Shown: in pieces, positions 1 through 13,000 of the stretch
How the letters are laid out: every line of letters begins with the position of its first letter
How positions within the stretch are numbered: the first letter of the stretch is position 1
Source of the DNA: Trochalopteron elliotii
Lineage: Eukaryota; Chordata; Aves; Passeriformes; Leiothrichidae
Reading direction: 5' to 3'
Assembly: GCA_024734555.1 (NCBI GenBank)
Contig: JANPWX010000651.1
Span: forward strand, 1,387,377-1,451,376
DNA length: 64,000 bases
Position numbers and translations under genes: made by a program
Notes under the pieces: generated by a model
Database searches by the model: none
Seen by the model: the letters and a program-made list of their open reading frames with translations, nothing else
Told to the model about the DNA's origin: nothing

Positions 1-3000
1 CACCTCTTTTAGAAGACCCCCAGTGATGGGGTTTCTGCAGGACTGCCTGGCATTTTCTCCCTTATCTAAAGTCACCAACACCGTGATGGGGGAGGAATGC
101 CAGAAAGAGGACTGTGATTTTGCAATGGACTCAGCATCAAGCAAAGATTACTCCCAGAACACTGATGCACTCACTCTGGAGCTGCTGAGGGAAGCCACAG
201 TGAGAATAAAGAATGAAGGGTTGTGAGAGGGGCTCCAAAATCCTTCCTGGTGCAAGGATGATCCAACACGCCCTCTGCTTCATGGGCAAAGGTCCTGCTG
301 TGTTCTGCTTGTCCAGGCTGCAGGCACTGAGTGAACAGAAGGAGTGTTTGGGCCACAGGTCTGTCAAATCCAGGAACTAATTATTTTGGAATAAACCACG
401 GTGTTTTCATTGCTGGTGTTACAGTGCTTTATCAGCAGGAATCTATGTTTGCCATGTTCCAGATAAATGCTGGGAGAAGAGCAGAGCACTGTGCTCACAG
501 GCTGCCCCATCATCTGTTTTGTTAATGGCTCCATTGCTTGCCTGCCTGGAGATGATTCTCACCATGCATCATGAGGATGGCTGAACGTGCCTTACAGGCT
601 TTGGTGCCAGAGGAGAGCCATTCCTCCTTCCCACCCCTGCACCAGTGCCCCAGGAGAGAAAAACATCAGCTCTGCCACTTCTACTCATGAGTGGAAAAAG
701 CAATGTGTGATTTTGCTGATTGCTCAAAACAACAGCCACTGGTGAAGACAGGAATGGGAGAAGGGATTACTTTTGCAGAACATCTTCCCCATTGGGTTGC
801 TTGGGGCTCCCCAGGACAGTGGCCCAGTTTTTCTTGTCATCTAGGCATTTAATTCTTATTCCATTAGGTGTCCCTTAGGATGCTTCACCCTCACTAATCC
901 CACAAGTGTTTTGGAATGGTGGTTCACACTGGCAGACATTTGCTGCCTTTTATCCCAAGCAAAACTAAAGCAGGAGATGAGGAGAGTGTTTCCCTTGCCA
1001 GGGCAGTCTGGAGCTGTGTCTGAGGGGTTGGAAATCCTGAGGAAGGCTTGCTGACTGTGGCAATAGCTCCTATGTCTGCCAGAGGACAAGGTGGTAAATA
1101 AATTTCAGGCTAATGGAGGTGGGTGTTAAATATTTGCTGTACTTGAGCAGGAGGGCCTTTGTCACTAATTAGCAGGAGATGTTAAAGGAGATGGGATGTA
1201 TTTAAACCTCGCTGTTTGCCCTTAAAGCACAGATTCTTTTACTTCTCTTCTGGGCTAAGCAGCTAATGTATTTCAAGCAGTAGCAGAAAGGCTTGGTGGA
1301 TTAATCACTGTCCTTGGAAATAAAAAACTATTTAATTTAATGCATGCAAATGTTAGGCAAGAGATAGAAGCAAGCGGTCACTGCCTTCTGAGCCAGATCA
1401 GAGCTTGAGGTCTGGCCTCTGCATTCAAACAGGCTCTTCAGACTCAGCTCTGACCTGAGGGAGAGCAGGGGCTGGAGGATGTGCCAGGCAGGGGTGTCTC
1501 AGGCATCTTCACTGGTGTCTTCCTGGAAGCTGCAAGACTTCCCAATGCCTGCCATCCATACTCAGGGTCCAGCACTGGGGAAAATATCAGGTCCTTTAGG
1601 CTTAAAGAAAAGCTCAGTGACTGCAGAGACTTCTCTACCCATTTCTCACCACCTCAATCCTTTCAACATGTGTGATTTGTATGGCCCTTGGCAGCTAGTA
1701 GATGGGTGAGCAGACAATACTAACTATACTATTAACTACAGCTCAGTGACTATGAGGATTCCTTGGTCCTTTCCCTGCTGCTAAAAGTACAGCACAGGAA
1801 GCCATAAAACACTGCAGAGGATTTCTTCCCAGCTCTAATGCCTGTGGTGTCATTCAGCCTGGCACCCGGAGCAGCACAGGGCAGTGGTCTGCATCCAACC
1901 CCTTCTGCAAGTGCCTTGTGGCTGGGACTCAGCCAGCCCTTTGCCCAGGGGATGGGGGAGGCTCTGGGGATGAAGACAAGCTGTCAGCCTTCCCTGCTCC
2001 ACAGTCCTCTCTTCAGACTCCACAAGGAAACATTGTGCAGTAACACCCTTATTTGCCCTGGATGAATCAGATTAATTACTGCAATGAGAAATTTCCCCCA
2101 GCAAGTCATTTTCCTGTTCAGTGCACTTTGTAAATATGAACTGCCTCTTCCAGAATCTTCCTGTGAATCAACAGAAAATCTTGTTTTTCCAGAAAGGAAA
2201 GTGAGGCATAGGAAAAGGTAAATAACATGCCCAGAGCACAGGGAAGTTTGTATAAATGAAACAAGAACAATTTATCAACACTGTTATGGGACTTTGAAGA
2301 TTATAATTACAGTAGGTGATGGGGCATATTTTTCCAATGCATTGTGTGAAAGAGCAATTTTAAAACATTCTCTACCTCAAGTATTTTCTGGAAGAGGAGG
2401 GAAGCCCTGAACAGCACATCTGTCTGCACAACAAACCTGTTTTTCTCAGTTGTGTCTTGCAGAACCATTAGAAATAGTCCATGAACTCCCATAGATCCCT
2501 GTTGCAGAGATTAGGAAACACTGTAGATAGAACATTTACATCATAGTGAAAAAGAAGATGTTAGAAAAATTGGTTGTAATCCAATGCAGAACTGGAAAAC
2601 ATCTGATTTCCTAGCTGTCCACCAAGCAGAATGCCCAGCCAATTCTTTTTTTTTTAATTTAAATTTTATATTACAATATTAAGAGGAAACATAGTGCCAA
2701 AAAAATAAAGACATGTTTCTATTAATGCTAACCAGCAACTACTCCTGATATTTTACTTATGGGATGCAAAAAAAAGAATAGCAGCACATCTGTGGAAATA
2801 GGGTCTATTGGCATAGGTTATTATTCTAGTTCTTCTTTATGCATTTCTGTATAGGAATACACAAGACATGCAGATAAGAAATTTACAGAAAAAAACAATA
2901 GAAACAAAAACTTCCACATGTTTCAAGGACCAAAAAACTCAAAACATAAAAGTTTCCCAAACAAGAATTTTTCTTTCACCACAATTCAGATTTTGCCTAG

Positions 3001-3702
3001 AAGAAGATGCTGAAATTTCAAGGAAACCAATAAATTTCGTTGTGACTGAATATTGGTATAGAGGTTCTAAGCATCTCCAATCCCAAATCAACATTTGCAG
3101 CCCATAGTGACAGGCACCCTACAATGGCTTAAATGAAGACATGAATTTTCTAGAAGTTTTACTACAGGAGGGTTGGGGAAGGCATCACAAAGCCTGGTGT
3201 GACCTTGTTTGCCTATGAGAAGCACAGATGGGTTAAAAGAAAGCACCAGGTCAGGGATTCAGGAGGGTCAGCTCAGCAGTGCCAGCATTCCCACCAGGGT
3301 TTGATATTCAACCAGACTCAAACTGTGGAAAACAGATGGTGTGAAGGTCAAGGCCAGCAGGATCAGCAAGACCAGGATCAGCATGAGTAAACCACCTCCT
3401 TGCAGGTAACCTTACCCCAGGACAAGCCTGCCCTGCCCTCAGGGTTAATTCCCAGTGTCCCAGCAACAGCAGATATCAGGGCTGTGAGTGTTCACAGGGG
3501 ATCACCTGGGAAGGAAGGGGGTGTGATGAAGAGGCAGTCCAGCACTTACACATGTCAGGAGAGGTAAAATCCTGAGCTGTAATCCCCAGTGGGTGACAAG
3601 AGTGTAACTGGGGCATAAACTGGGTTGCCAAAGATGCCTGAGTCGTGTATTGCAAAACCAAGGAAGGATTGGGAGAAACGTATCTCCCCAGTTATACGTT
3701 CT
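1..3702. other. Intergenic non-coding DNA, left flank
   Basis: No coding region, RNA gene or transposon is recognisable here. ORFs are all under 80 codons, overlap one another on both strands and match no known family. The stretch is CpG-poor. The AT-rich block at 1090-1380 is listed separately as a regulatory candidate. Around 2640-2700 there is a T-run followed by AT-rich low-complexity DNA with no clear repeat unit. Confidence 0.6.
1090..1380. promoter_or_regulatory. Candidate conserved non-coding element with homeodomain and octamer motifs
   Basis: This AT-rich, ORF-free block contains a TAATTA homeodomain core at 1166-1171. It also holds an overlapping GGATTA/TAATC pair at 1298-1306 (OTX/bicoid-type) and an exact POU octamer ATGCAAAT at 1344-1351. 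Such motif density is typical of vertebrate developmental enhancers. The motifs are seen directly; enhancer function and conservation are inferred. It could be chance in AT-rich DNA. Confidence 0.3.
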
Positions 3703-3930
3703 CATAGAATCATAAAATCATTTAGATTGGAAATGACCATTTAAGGTCATTCAGTCCAACCATTAACCCAGCTCTGTTCTGCCCAACACTTGCCCATGTC
3801 CCTTGGTGCCATTTCTTCACAGCTTTTAAATCCCTCCACCACTTCCCTGGGCAGGCTTTCCCAATGCTTAACAATCTTTTTTCCTAAAATCCATTGTAAA
3901 CTTCTCCTCCCATCACTATTTATATCTCCT
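3703..3930 (-). mobile_element. CR1 LINE 3' end fragment (truncated)
   Basis: Read on the plus strand, the block begins with an imperfect double CATAGAATCATAAAATCA and continues with TTGGAAATGACC and GTCCAACCATTAACCCAGC. It then runs into CCCATGTCCCTTGGTGCCA, TTTTAAATCCCTCCACC and ACTTCCCTGGGCAGGCT. This is the reverse complement of the 3' untranslated end of avian CR1, including its short terminal repeats, so the element points to the minus strand. Only the last couple of hundred bases remain and no reverse-transcriptase frame is present, as expected for 5'-truncated CR1 copies. Divergence from the usual consensus suggests an old, inactive copy. The left edge is sharp; the right edge fades near 3930. 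Confidence 0.88.
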
Positions 3931-6900
3931 TTCCAAGGGCTTTGATCTTGCCTCTTATTCCTAAGATAAACACTGGAAATTTTGTATCAGGCTTGTGCCT
4001 GCTATTTTCCCCGGATTTAAGAGACATTCTGTGCTCTTCACCCCTGGGAGCCCTCCATTTGCAGGAGAGCTGGGAGAACTCGTTTCTCAAGGCAGTGCTG
4101 AAATGAGGATCTTCTGGATGAACCACAAGGCAGCTCTACTCCAGATGAGCCAGGAGGAGCTGAGCGGAAGTGTCTCCCAGCTGGAAGTCTCTCTTAGCAG
4201 CTATTACAACAGCAGGGTTATCTCTGCTACTGAAAGGAGATGTTACTGTGAGCTATGACAAACTCATTGGGGCAAACAGGCAAACTAATGGCAGTCAATT
4301 CAGAAAGGATGCTTGGAGAATGCTAAGCTCGTCCCTTCCTCTGCCTTTGGCTTTTCACCACTCATTATGCCTTGCTCTAAGGCATGAAGGAGGAGTTGGG
4401 ATTGAGGACACATGCACACACAAACCCACCTTTTATCTCTGTAGAGTTGCTCACACAGGTATGGCCATGGGGAGGTGCTTTGTTTGAGTGAAGAATACAG
4501 AATACTGAGTTGATTGGAATTGAAAGATGGGACAAGAGGCTCCACTAGCATTTTCCTGAATTCATCAGAGAACATTATCAACAGGGTGTGTGAAATCCTC
4601 AGCATTTTGCAGCAAATCATCCCACTAATGAGAAAACACACACGTAGCCAAAGGAGTGATTGCAGCTCAAGTTTCTTGGCTTTGAAACTGCCTTTCAAGC
4701 TATGTGAAGAAAGAGTTGTGGTTAGCAGAAATGCTACAACTACTTCACCAACACTCTCCCAAAGCTCCGAGCCAGAGACAAGCCCTTTACTTGACAAATG
4801 ACTGAAGTGGTGTCACCACTGGTTCAGGGAAGTTAAAGAGTAAATTTATGCTCAGACACTTTAGAGGAGACCTGGTAAGGGCACTGTCAGGCTCAAGAGC
4901 TATTCAGGTGCCTACACATAGAGATCATGGACAACACATGGTGTCAGAGGTGCCTGGCAGTGGTGGGTGGAAGTGATATTGGGATCTCTTGGCAGCTGGA
5001 GGCAAGGTGGGATGCCTGAAGGTGTTTGAAATGTCACCGTGTTTCACAACCTACACTGTTCACCAGATAACTCAAAAAAGCTGTGGGGAGTTCTATGCCC
5101 TCAGCAGGCAGTGCTCTGGGTTGCTGGAAAGCACCAGCAAGGACATGCTTTGCTCCTGACACGTCCCCTTCCACAGGACTCCTCAGAGGAGAAGGCAGGC
5201 CAAAGTCTAGCCTGCAGCTTGTACCATCCAGAAAAAAAAAAACCAAAAACATTATAATAGAAAAGCAAATCTACAATGACAAGGTGAACAGTAGGAGCTG
5301 GAAAATCAACAGAGCATCTCCATTGCTGTAAATCTTGCAATAGCTGCAACTGCCCCAGAAATTTATTTCCTTCCTTTCATGATGACTTTTTCAGAGGAAA
5401 ATTGAGGACCTTATTGTTATTTATTATGATCACAGCTAGTTCTTCAGAGATTTCCTTAATTAGCATCATTAGACACACAGCTTAATCTTAAAATCCTAGG
5501 CTTGTCAGCATGGCAAATTAAAACTTTGGTTTTTTTACTCCCTTCTATGCACCAGGTTGGAGAGTGTGTGAAGGAAAGCTGGGGGTCTCCTGACAGTTTC
5601 AGAGAGTGTGGGAATCTGTCTTTAATCTTTGATGACTGGAGCAGTGTATGCAGAGTGGATGAGTAAGAGGAGTCACTTCTGTGGCAGAGAGGGAAATCAA
5701 GGGTCGTTGCATTTAAAAGGAGATCTACCCTTTTTCACACCAGATGAGCTGAGTGTACAGCTCCCTGGCTCCCCACCCCCAGCAAGAGGGTTCTCAGATT
5801 CTTCAGGAATAATGGGGAAAAAAACCTGCTGCTAATGAACACTGAATCCTAGCAGAAAGAAACCCTACAGAAGTATCTGTGACATCCACATTAATAGCAA
5901 AGGAGTTAGTTGTGATTGATGCTATTCCAGTGAACACTAAAGGAATTAATAATGATTAGGGCCATTATTTTAAAGCATTACCCCCCAAAAAACCCAAAGG
6001 GAAAACAATTAGATGTCTTCAGTGGTTATCTTTCACAGTATACTTACTGCAGTGATCAGACACGATATTATGCCTATTAATCAGCAAAATGATGGAAAAG
6101 GATGTAACTTGTGTATATCCATGAGATAGTCCTTAGCAGCACATACTTTATTGGCTAGTCTGCTTACGAGTCTGCTGCTGGCACAAAGAAATATGGTTTT
6201 TGTTTTTGTAGCAGTAGAATGTGCCTCATGAGCTTGGAAATAGGTGGAAGAGTTGTTCATTAAAATGAAGAAAACAAATAAAACCACCTGCTCTTAGGGA
6301 TTTTGCATTCATAGACCATATGACCCTCCTTATCCCCACTGTTTCTGAGGGAGGGTTTTGGCCTGTGTGCTCCAAGACCTGTAAGATCAGTTTTTTATCA
6401 GCAAAAGTTGTGATGGGTCTTATCACTATTTTGCAGGTGAAGAAACTGAGGCTCTGAGACATCATGAGATTGTCCTGAGGTCACATATTAATCAGTACAG
6501 AGCCAGTGGGAAATCCTGATTTTTGGCACTCTGCATTAAGCACTGAGTTAATAATCTCTCTTTTGTCCGTCTGTGGTGCGTTGATTCACTTCTATCATCA
6601 ATGGGTCATGACCCAACGTCATTGCTCATCTGTCATGGTCCTGCAATGCAAAGTGAGCTTTTAGTAATTCATCTGAGCCTACTGGGTGGGTTGAAACACA
6701 AATGCCAGCTGGGAGAGGGCTGTGGGGTGTAATCCCTGTCCCAGACTCCCCACCCCTGCAGGAGATTCTTGCACTGAGAGCAGGCCAGCCCCAGCTGCTG
6801 TGGAAGGCAGGCAGTGCCTTCTCGTGCCCAGCAGCATCAACAGGTGCAGGATCACGCCCAGCTCAAGCCTGGCTGAAGTTAATGGTTCATCTGGTTTATA

Positions 6901-8864
6901 TTCCTTCTGTGGGCTGACCAGGGCAGGTTGGGAGGAAAGAAGGCGGAAAAGTGGGATTAGTTAGTAATGTGATGTATCTGCATTTCCTCAGGTAGGGGCA
7001 GATGACATTCCACTATATCTAAAGCCACAACATGCCAGAAGCTGAATAATCACAACAGCATCTCTATTCTCTTCCAGGGGCCAGTTATGTTCACTGTACC
7101 CATACCGTAGCTGTAGAGACAAGAGCTTGAACACAAGTCAATGACAAAATAGCATCAACCCTTGGGATCATTTTCTTTTCCAAGTTAAATTTCGGCTGTT
7201 ATTAAACTCTTCCAGACCACATAGACTTGGCTTCCATTTTCCTTTTGAAAAGTGATCTAAATTTTCCAGCCAATTCTCTGTACCCCTCAGTCCCAACTTT
7301 GATGATTAACGTCCCCAAGCGGGGCTGAGAATCCAAATAGGAGCCTGTAATCAAATTCCTCATTGATTCCCGTGATACAGGATCAGAAGCTCAATGATGA
7401 AGCAATCCTAATTTTGCAGCCAGAGCCAAATGCCAATTAGATCCTCAGTGGGTGTAAACCGAGCTGGCATTGTTCTCCCTGGAAGAGATAAAGCTGGTTT
7501 ACACCCGGGTGAAGATCTGCCTTGCCAGCCCTTCCTGTCCTGTAACACTGAGCTCCTGCTCCCACAGTGGCCCAGTGGCTCATAGGGAAATGGGCAAAAT
7601 TGTTTTTCCCTGACTATGGATGTCCATGTGTCTGGAGTAAGTGGGAAATAATCCACTTTACCCGTGTCTATCAGTGGGAGCAAGCATAGTCCTTGTTTCA
7701 GAGGTCATTTTAGGCTGCCTTGAAGGATTAACATTCAGCTGTGGAAATAATCTGTCCAAACATTCCCTTATTTCCAACCTGGCAACCTCACTGCCCCGTA
7801 GCTCTGTGGGAGATGGAGCAAGTCAGGCTACCATACCCTTCTCCCCTGGGGAACATTCTCCTGGCTCATGGCAGCAGCTCTGGTTCTTCACAGCTTCCAG
7901 AGCATCACAGCACAGCCCTGCAGTGCAGGACATCCCCCACACCTTTCACAGCTGCTCATCAGTTATCACTTAGCCCTTTCTTTCCATATCTGGGCTTAGC
8001 ATTGCTTTCAGAGACAAAATCCTTGTGATTCCACTACCACAGAAATCAAAGCTAGCAAGAAAAATAAAACCTTAAAATCTGTCTTCAGAAAAGGAACTGT
8101 AGCTGCATCAGGCTGTACAGAGCCACCCACCCATCTCGAGCATCTTCACTGAGCTCCTGCATGGTGGTGGGTGCCTGGATGTGGAGTGTTGCTCCAAGAG
8201 GGTTATCCTGCACCCGTAGAGGAACAGCCCACGTTAAAAATTGCAGAGGCAAAAGAGAATATATTCAGGGAATTAATTGTATGGAAAATTATCCAGGCTA
8301 TTAAAAGCCACATGAACAGGCTGAATATCATGCATTTTAAGCGTACACAGAAAAACATAATTTTGAAGGGGATTATTGTTGAAATAGGCAATAGGGGTTC
8401 TAGCAGATAAGCTTCCCGCTTCTGTCTTCTCTTATTGTCTGGAGTACATTATCTCCACCATAATATTCTCAGCTCTCTCCAGGAGTATTGTCAGAGTGAA
8501 ATGCTATTTTAAAAGTATATGTTTATGTTTCCATAGACTTCATAATAGCAAACACATCCACCCAAGACACAGTAAGTGAGAGGGAAAAAAAGGAGAAGGA
8601 AAATCAAGAAACAGAGGTGGCAGCTTTCCTGGTGTGGAGTATAGGAGGAATAAATGTTACCAGCTAAGGGTGCTCTGGATTTTTTTTCCTCCCTGCTGAA
8701 TGCAGGCATCCAGAGGAGGATTAGCTAATGTGCATTTGTTCATGGGAAAAGCAGCCAGCAGCATACACACCACTTGGACAAGGACAGGTCTGCATAGGAC
8801 CTCGGCCACTCTGTAGGGCTCCCCCTCAACAGTCACTTCATTTTCCAGCCTGAGTTTAGAAGGT
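3931..8864. other. Intergenic non-coding DNA between the two CR1 fragments
   Basis: No gene is supported. The longest ORF (4300-4797, minus, 165 codons) has no recognisable domain and overlaps ORFs on the opposite strand. AT-rich, ORF-poor islands occur at 5340-5560 (TAATTA at 5457-5462), 5870-6080 and 8240-8500, and may be regulatory. A short palindromic hairpin lies at 4802-4827: AGTGGTG and CACCACT around one base, with a further CTGA/TCAG pairing outside. The inverted repeat at 7450-7506 is listed separately. Confidence 0.55.
7450..7506. repeat. Inverted repeat, 11-bp perfect arms
   Basis: GGGTGTAAACC at 7450-7460 is the exact reverse complement of GGTTTACACCC at 7496-7506. The arms are separated by 35 bases, and an AGCT just inside each arm extends the pairing with a one-base bulge. 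It sits in a block (about 7260-7520) containing several CAATTA/TAATCAAAT-type motifs. Each arm carries a GGTGTAAA T-box-like or forkhead-like half-site in opposite orientation. It could form a hairpin or be a paired binding site; neither is shown. Confidence 0.6.
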
Positions 8865-8998
8865 GGAAAACCAGACCAGGTTGGATAGAGCTCTGAGCAA
8901 TCTGGTCTAGAGGAAGGTGTCCCTGCCCTGGGCAGAGGGTTGGAACTGGGCAGTCTTCAAGGTTCCTTCCAACCCAGACTGATCTATGATTCAGTGAA
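8865..8998 (+). mobile_element. CR1 LINE 3' end fragment (truncated)
   Basis: The block reads through the standard CR1 3' region in sense orientation: AGAGCTCTGAGCAATCTGGT, CTAGAGGAAGGTGTCCCTGC, GGGTTGGAACTGG, CTTCAAGGTTCCTTCCAACC, and a final CTATGATTCAGTG. Only about 130 bases remain, all from the 3' end, so the element is strongly 5'-truncated and non-coding. The terminal ATGATTC repeat is reduced to about one copy and internal differences suggest an old insertion. It lies on the opposite strand to the fragment near 3.8 kb, so the two are independent insertions. Confidence 0.88.
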
Positions 8999-10079
8999 AA
9001 CAGCCCGATAAAAGGTTGGGCTACCACAGGCTCCCAGCAATCTGCTCTGAATTAGGGAAAAGCTTGAGTGACCCTGATCCTGCATCTTGTGTTTGCCCAG
9101 AAGCCTGGAGGCATCCTGTTGGGATGCCTTTGTGCATGTCTGTGCACACATGTGGGTGGACCTGGCTGGGCTGTGGGATTCGTACATGGGAAGAGGTGGA
9201 AGTTACCCCCGAGTCTGTAATTCACTTTTGAGGCTGTCAGACATCATTGCAATGTATTTCTGAAAGATATACTGTATAGAGTGAATTTCTAACAAGCTTC
9301 CATGTGATTTTAATCTCTTGAGTGAGAGGAACCTGATAAAGATATAGATCCATTCTCACATCTTGGCATAAAATCATATCTTATTGGTTTAGATCATTCT
9401 GTGTTTTATTTTTTTTATAGTACTAGTGTTTTCTAGTTGCAGCAGAAAATACAAACACTCAAGAGATCTCATTTTTTTGCTAAATGGATTTTCATTCCAC
9501 ATGAGTTATCTCTCTCTGGATATAAACATACACACACAGATATACCACGTACACCCCCTCACATTAAATGCCAAAGACACCATTAAATGTAATGTTAAAA
9601 TAAAAAATCCCCAGGCTCGCGCTCAAAAATCTCCTCTTTTAAACATTCACAATTTAAAGATACTTAAATAGACATTCTTCAAACTTGAGTCAATTTTAGC
9701 CTCTGTGGCATAGCCCATAAAACAAGCTGAGAGTAGTAATTTTTGGGGGGAGCTATTCTGGGAACAGTGCATGTGGAACATCTCCATTGTTCTATAGGGG
9801 GTGAATGTGGTCTCCACTCATGCTCATCTACCTTAAATAGGTCAGATGAACAACACCAACCCCCAGTAACCATAATAAAATATTAGAGAAAGGAACTAAA
9901 TTTGAAAAGTGAGAATCACTTGCTTCCTTCCTCAGAAAAGGGAGAAACTACAAAGGACGGACTGAATACTGAATTTATGGCAAGCTTTTTCTTACAGAAT
10001 CAGAGCCAAAAATCTGCTGTCAGTTACATTAGTATAAATCTGGAGCAGCTCCACTATCATCATTAGAGTTACAGGCCAA

Positions 10080-10087
10080 TTACGTAA
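10080..10087. promoter_or_regulatory. TTACGTAA palindrome (PAR-bZIP / NFIL3 D-box type site)
   Basis: The sequence is an exact palindromic TTACGTAA, which is the preferred site for PAR-bZIP factors (HLF, DBP, TEF) and NFIL3. It retains a CpG in a CpG-poor neighbourhood and sits inside an AT-rich, ORF-poor block (about 10040-10260). The motif is seen; occupancy is inference. Confidence 0.35.
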
Positions 10088-13000
10088 TGAAAAGACGTAT
10101 TTTGGGCTTGCCAAAAATCTTAAATGTAGGTCCTGCTTCAGGCCGTGCTGAAAGTCTAGATAAGTGGCCTGAATTTCAGTGCACCCTTCATCAGCATTTC
10201 ATGTCACCTACCAGTTATTATTATGCCTATCAACAGTGTATGTATAGATTTATATAGTTATCAAGCATGATTTGACCTCTAATTCTGAGAATAAAAAGGA
10301 ATTCCACCCATTGACTTTCCATGTCTTTGATGTTAAACTCTGCAGACAAAATACTATTTGGGAGATCCTGATAGATGGCTGGATAAAATATCCAGGGAGA
10401 TCTTAATGCATTCATTTGCCCTTCCTTTAAGATGTGGCTGTCGAAGGAGATTGTATCACCAACTGTGCTGGCAAGATTCAGGTTGACCTGCGATGTTTGA
10501 AGCGGCACAATCCAGAGGAAAATTTTCTCTGACTTTGGGAAAGTACACTGTGCTACTGACCTCTTGCTTCTCACACTTCCTCATGGCAACCCAAGAAGAA
10601 GTTTGAGGTATCAGACACTGTTCAATTTACTAGGCACTGGCATTTTCTGGTTTAGCTAAAACACCCAATATTGGACTGAAAACACATTTCCTTTTAAAAG
10701 CCTTACCACCTCTTACTAGCTCTTCCTCTTTCTCCATTTTAAAGTACCAAAGCTGGTGAACTTGCATAAAAATAAAGGAAAAAAAGGTAATTTTGCTGAA
10801 CTGGAATTTACCCAAGAAAAATATCCTCCAACCATTTCTGCCAAACTCTGAGCCCCTGCAGAGCTGCCATATGGGCACACACATGTTCACACATGCATAC
10901 ACTGGACACAGATGGGTAGATATCCATGCAAGATTCACAAAAAAGCTGGTAATAATCTCCAGCCAAGGCTGCAGAGCAGGAACACTGATCAATTCTTATT
11001 CACAGCATTGCTGAAAGGTAGAGTTCACAGAGTGCCCGGTGTGATCTCTTCCCCCATTTCCTGAAGATGCAGAGTATGTAGAAATGTGAAGGGAAAAAAG
11101 GCAGGTTATTCCCAGCGGTGTAATTGGCCAGCAGTGCCTGGATGGGAGCCAGAAGATCAGAGGAAGAGAGGAGAGCACTGAGTAATGAACCACATGCTTT
11201 TAATTTCACTTAAGAACTCAAAGCAGGAAAACCTGAGCTGTATCCATGGGGATTGCAATCAATAGTCAAGCAGATAACAAAGAACTGCTGCTCAGGATAG
11301 AAAACTGCCTGGGCCCATTAGTTTATTGCCCAGCCTTTCTTTGGGAATTTGCTCTTTCTTGCCTGAGTTTTTGGCTCCAGCTCTGAATCCTGCAAACACT
11401 AGGGAGCAGCAGCTTCCTTTGAAAGCATCCTGGCTGCACGATGGGGCTGGTGCTGTCAACTTTTGCTGTGTGCCAGCCCTTAAAATAAAGAGAGAGAAGC
11501 GGGGGGAAAGGGAGGGGTGGCTGTTGGGAAAGCGTTCTTGATGATAATTTGATTGCATGCATTAATGATCAAAGTGTTGCAGACTAATTACCAACACTTA
11601 CCTCTCAAATATTAAGTTATCATTTATTCCCCACCACCACCCCAGCTTTAGCTTTGCGTCTACCCCCTACATTCAGGGCGACCTCCTGCCTACTGACACC
11701 TCACAGTGTCGGTGCCCTGACACCCGACAGCCTCACAAGCTCCAACCGAGGCGTTCAGGGAGCATCCCCTCCCCAGCACCACCATGTGTTCTCTTTGGTG
11801 GATACTCTCCCAATCCAGGGGTCTTGGGGACCAGGTCAGCCTGGAAGAGGGAAGCAAAACACATTTTGCCATGATCTAGAGGGGTTCTTGGAAAATCAGC
11901 CGCCTCCTCTTCTTCATCTCTTGTCCGAAGACTGATCCCTCTGTGTGGGTGCCTCAGCGCAAGGTGCCTGTGTCAGATTGGTCCAACTGGGTACCTGCCA
12001 AGCCAGAAATGCAAATAATGACAGTCTCAAACAATGTGCTTTTTGATGCTGCTTCCAGCATCCATTTTAACTAGACAAATGCCAGCCTGCTGCCATCTGC
12101 TAACGAGAGGTACTAAAAGCCTCAGTGAGGAGCAGAGAAAATCTGTAGAATATTACCAGTTGCAAACAGGTTGCAGAAGAGGAGATTTCTTTTTAACCTG
12201 GGCTTTTCATACTCAAAAATGAACACAAAGGACTCTGGTAGTGATGGGGACTGAGGAAATATTAATTTAAATGTCCCCTCTGCCTCTATCCACTGTTACA
12301 ACAAGAAAAGCATCCTTGCCTCTTTCAGTGCCTTCTTTCTCTGGGGGAAGAACAGGCAGGAGCAAATGCTGGGTTGGATTTTATGTTATGTTTTTAATTA
12401 GGTTATCTTTAATTGACTAACACCTTCCCCTGAGCCATCTTGCTCTGCTCAGAGACAAAATACCATGGAATTGGCCCATTTTCCACAAGCACTGTGGTAT
12501 TTCCTCTATTCACACAGTTAAATAGCCTCCACGCAGATTTGGCTACCTCCTTGCAACTACTAGAAATAACCAAAATACAAGGACTAGATTCAGAACCAGT
12601 GGCAATCAGCTCAATCAGAGTGCTGTCAGAAGAGTTGCATCTCTTCTCCATGCTGCTAAAGAGGGCTCTTAATGCTTGCAAGGGATCGTTGAGGATCTTT
12701 GGGCTTTTTCACCCCACTCCTTTCACAGTATGAAACTGGAGTTACTGCTAAATAAAATCTCCAGAGCTGTTCATTCTGATGTGGTGCTTGAGATACAAGT
12801 GGTTGCACAGGACCTGACAATTCCTTCATCTGGAGCCTGGCTGTATCTGGGGAGGTTCCCAGGCGGGCAGGTCAATGCTCCACATGCCAGTGACGTTTTT
12901 TGGCAGTGGCGGCAGTGGCCAAAAGCTCCAAGAGCATGGCGAGGCTTTGCTGGAGCACACACACAGCAGATGAGATGTCACTCTGTTTACTCACACGTAC

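Noticed and set aside
4300..4797. 165-codon minus-strand ORF
   Set aside because: No recognisable domain, overlapped by plus-strand ORFs over the same bases, and a length compatible with chance in a 64-kb window.
11501..11528. G-quadruplex motif
   Set aside because: Only three G runs are well spaced; the fourth needs a loop of eight bases.
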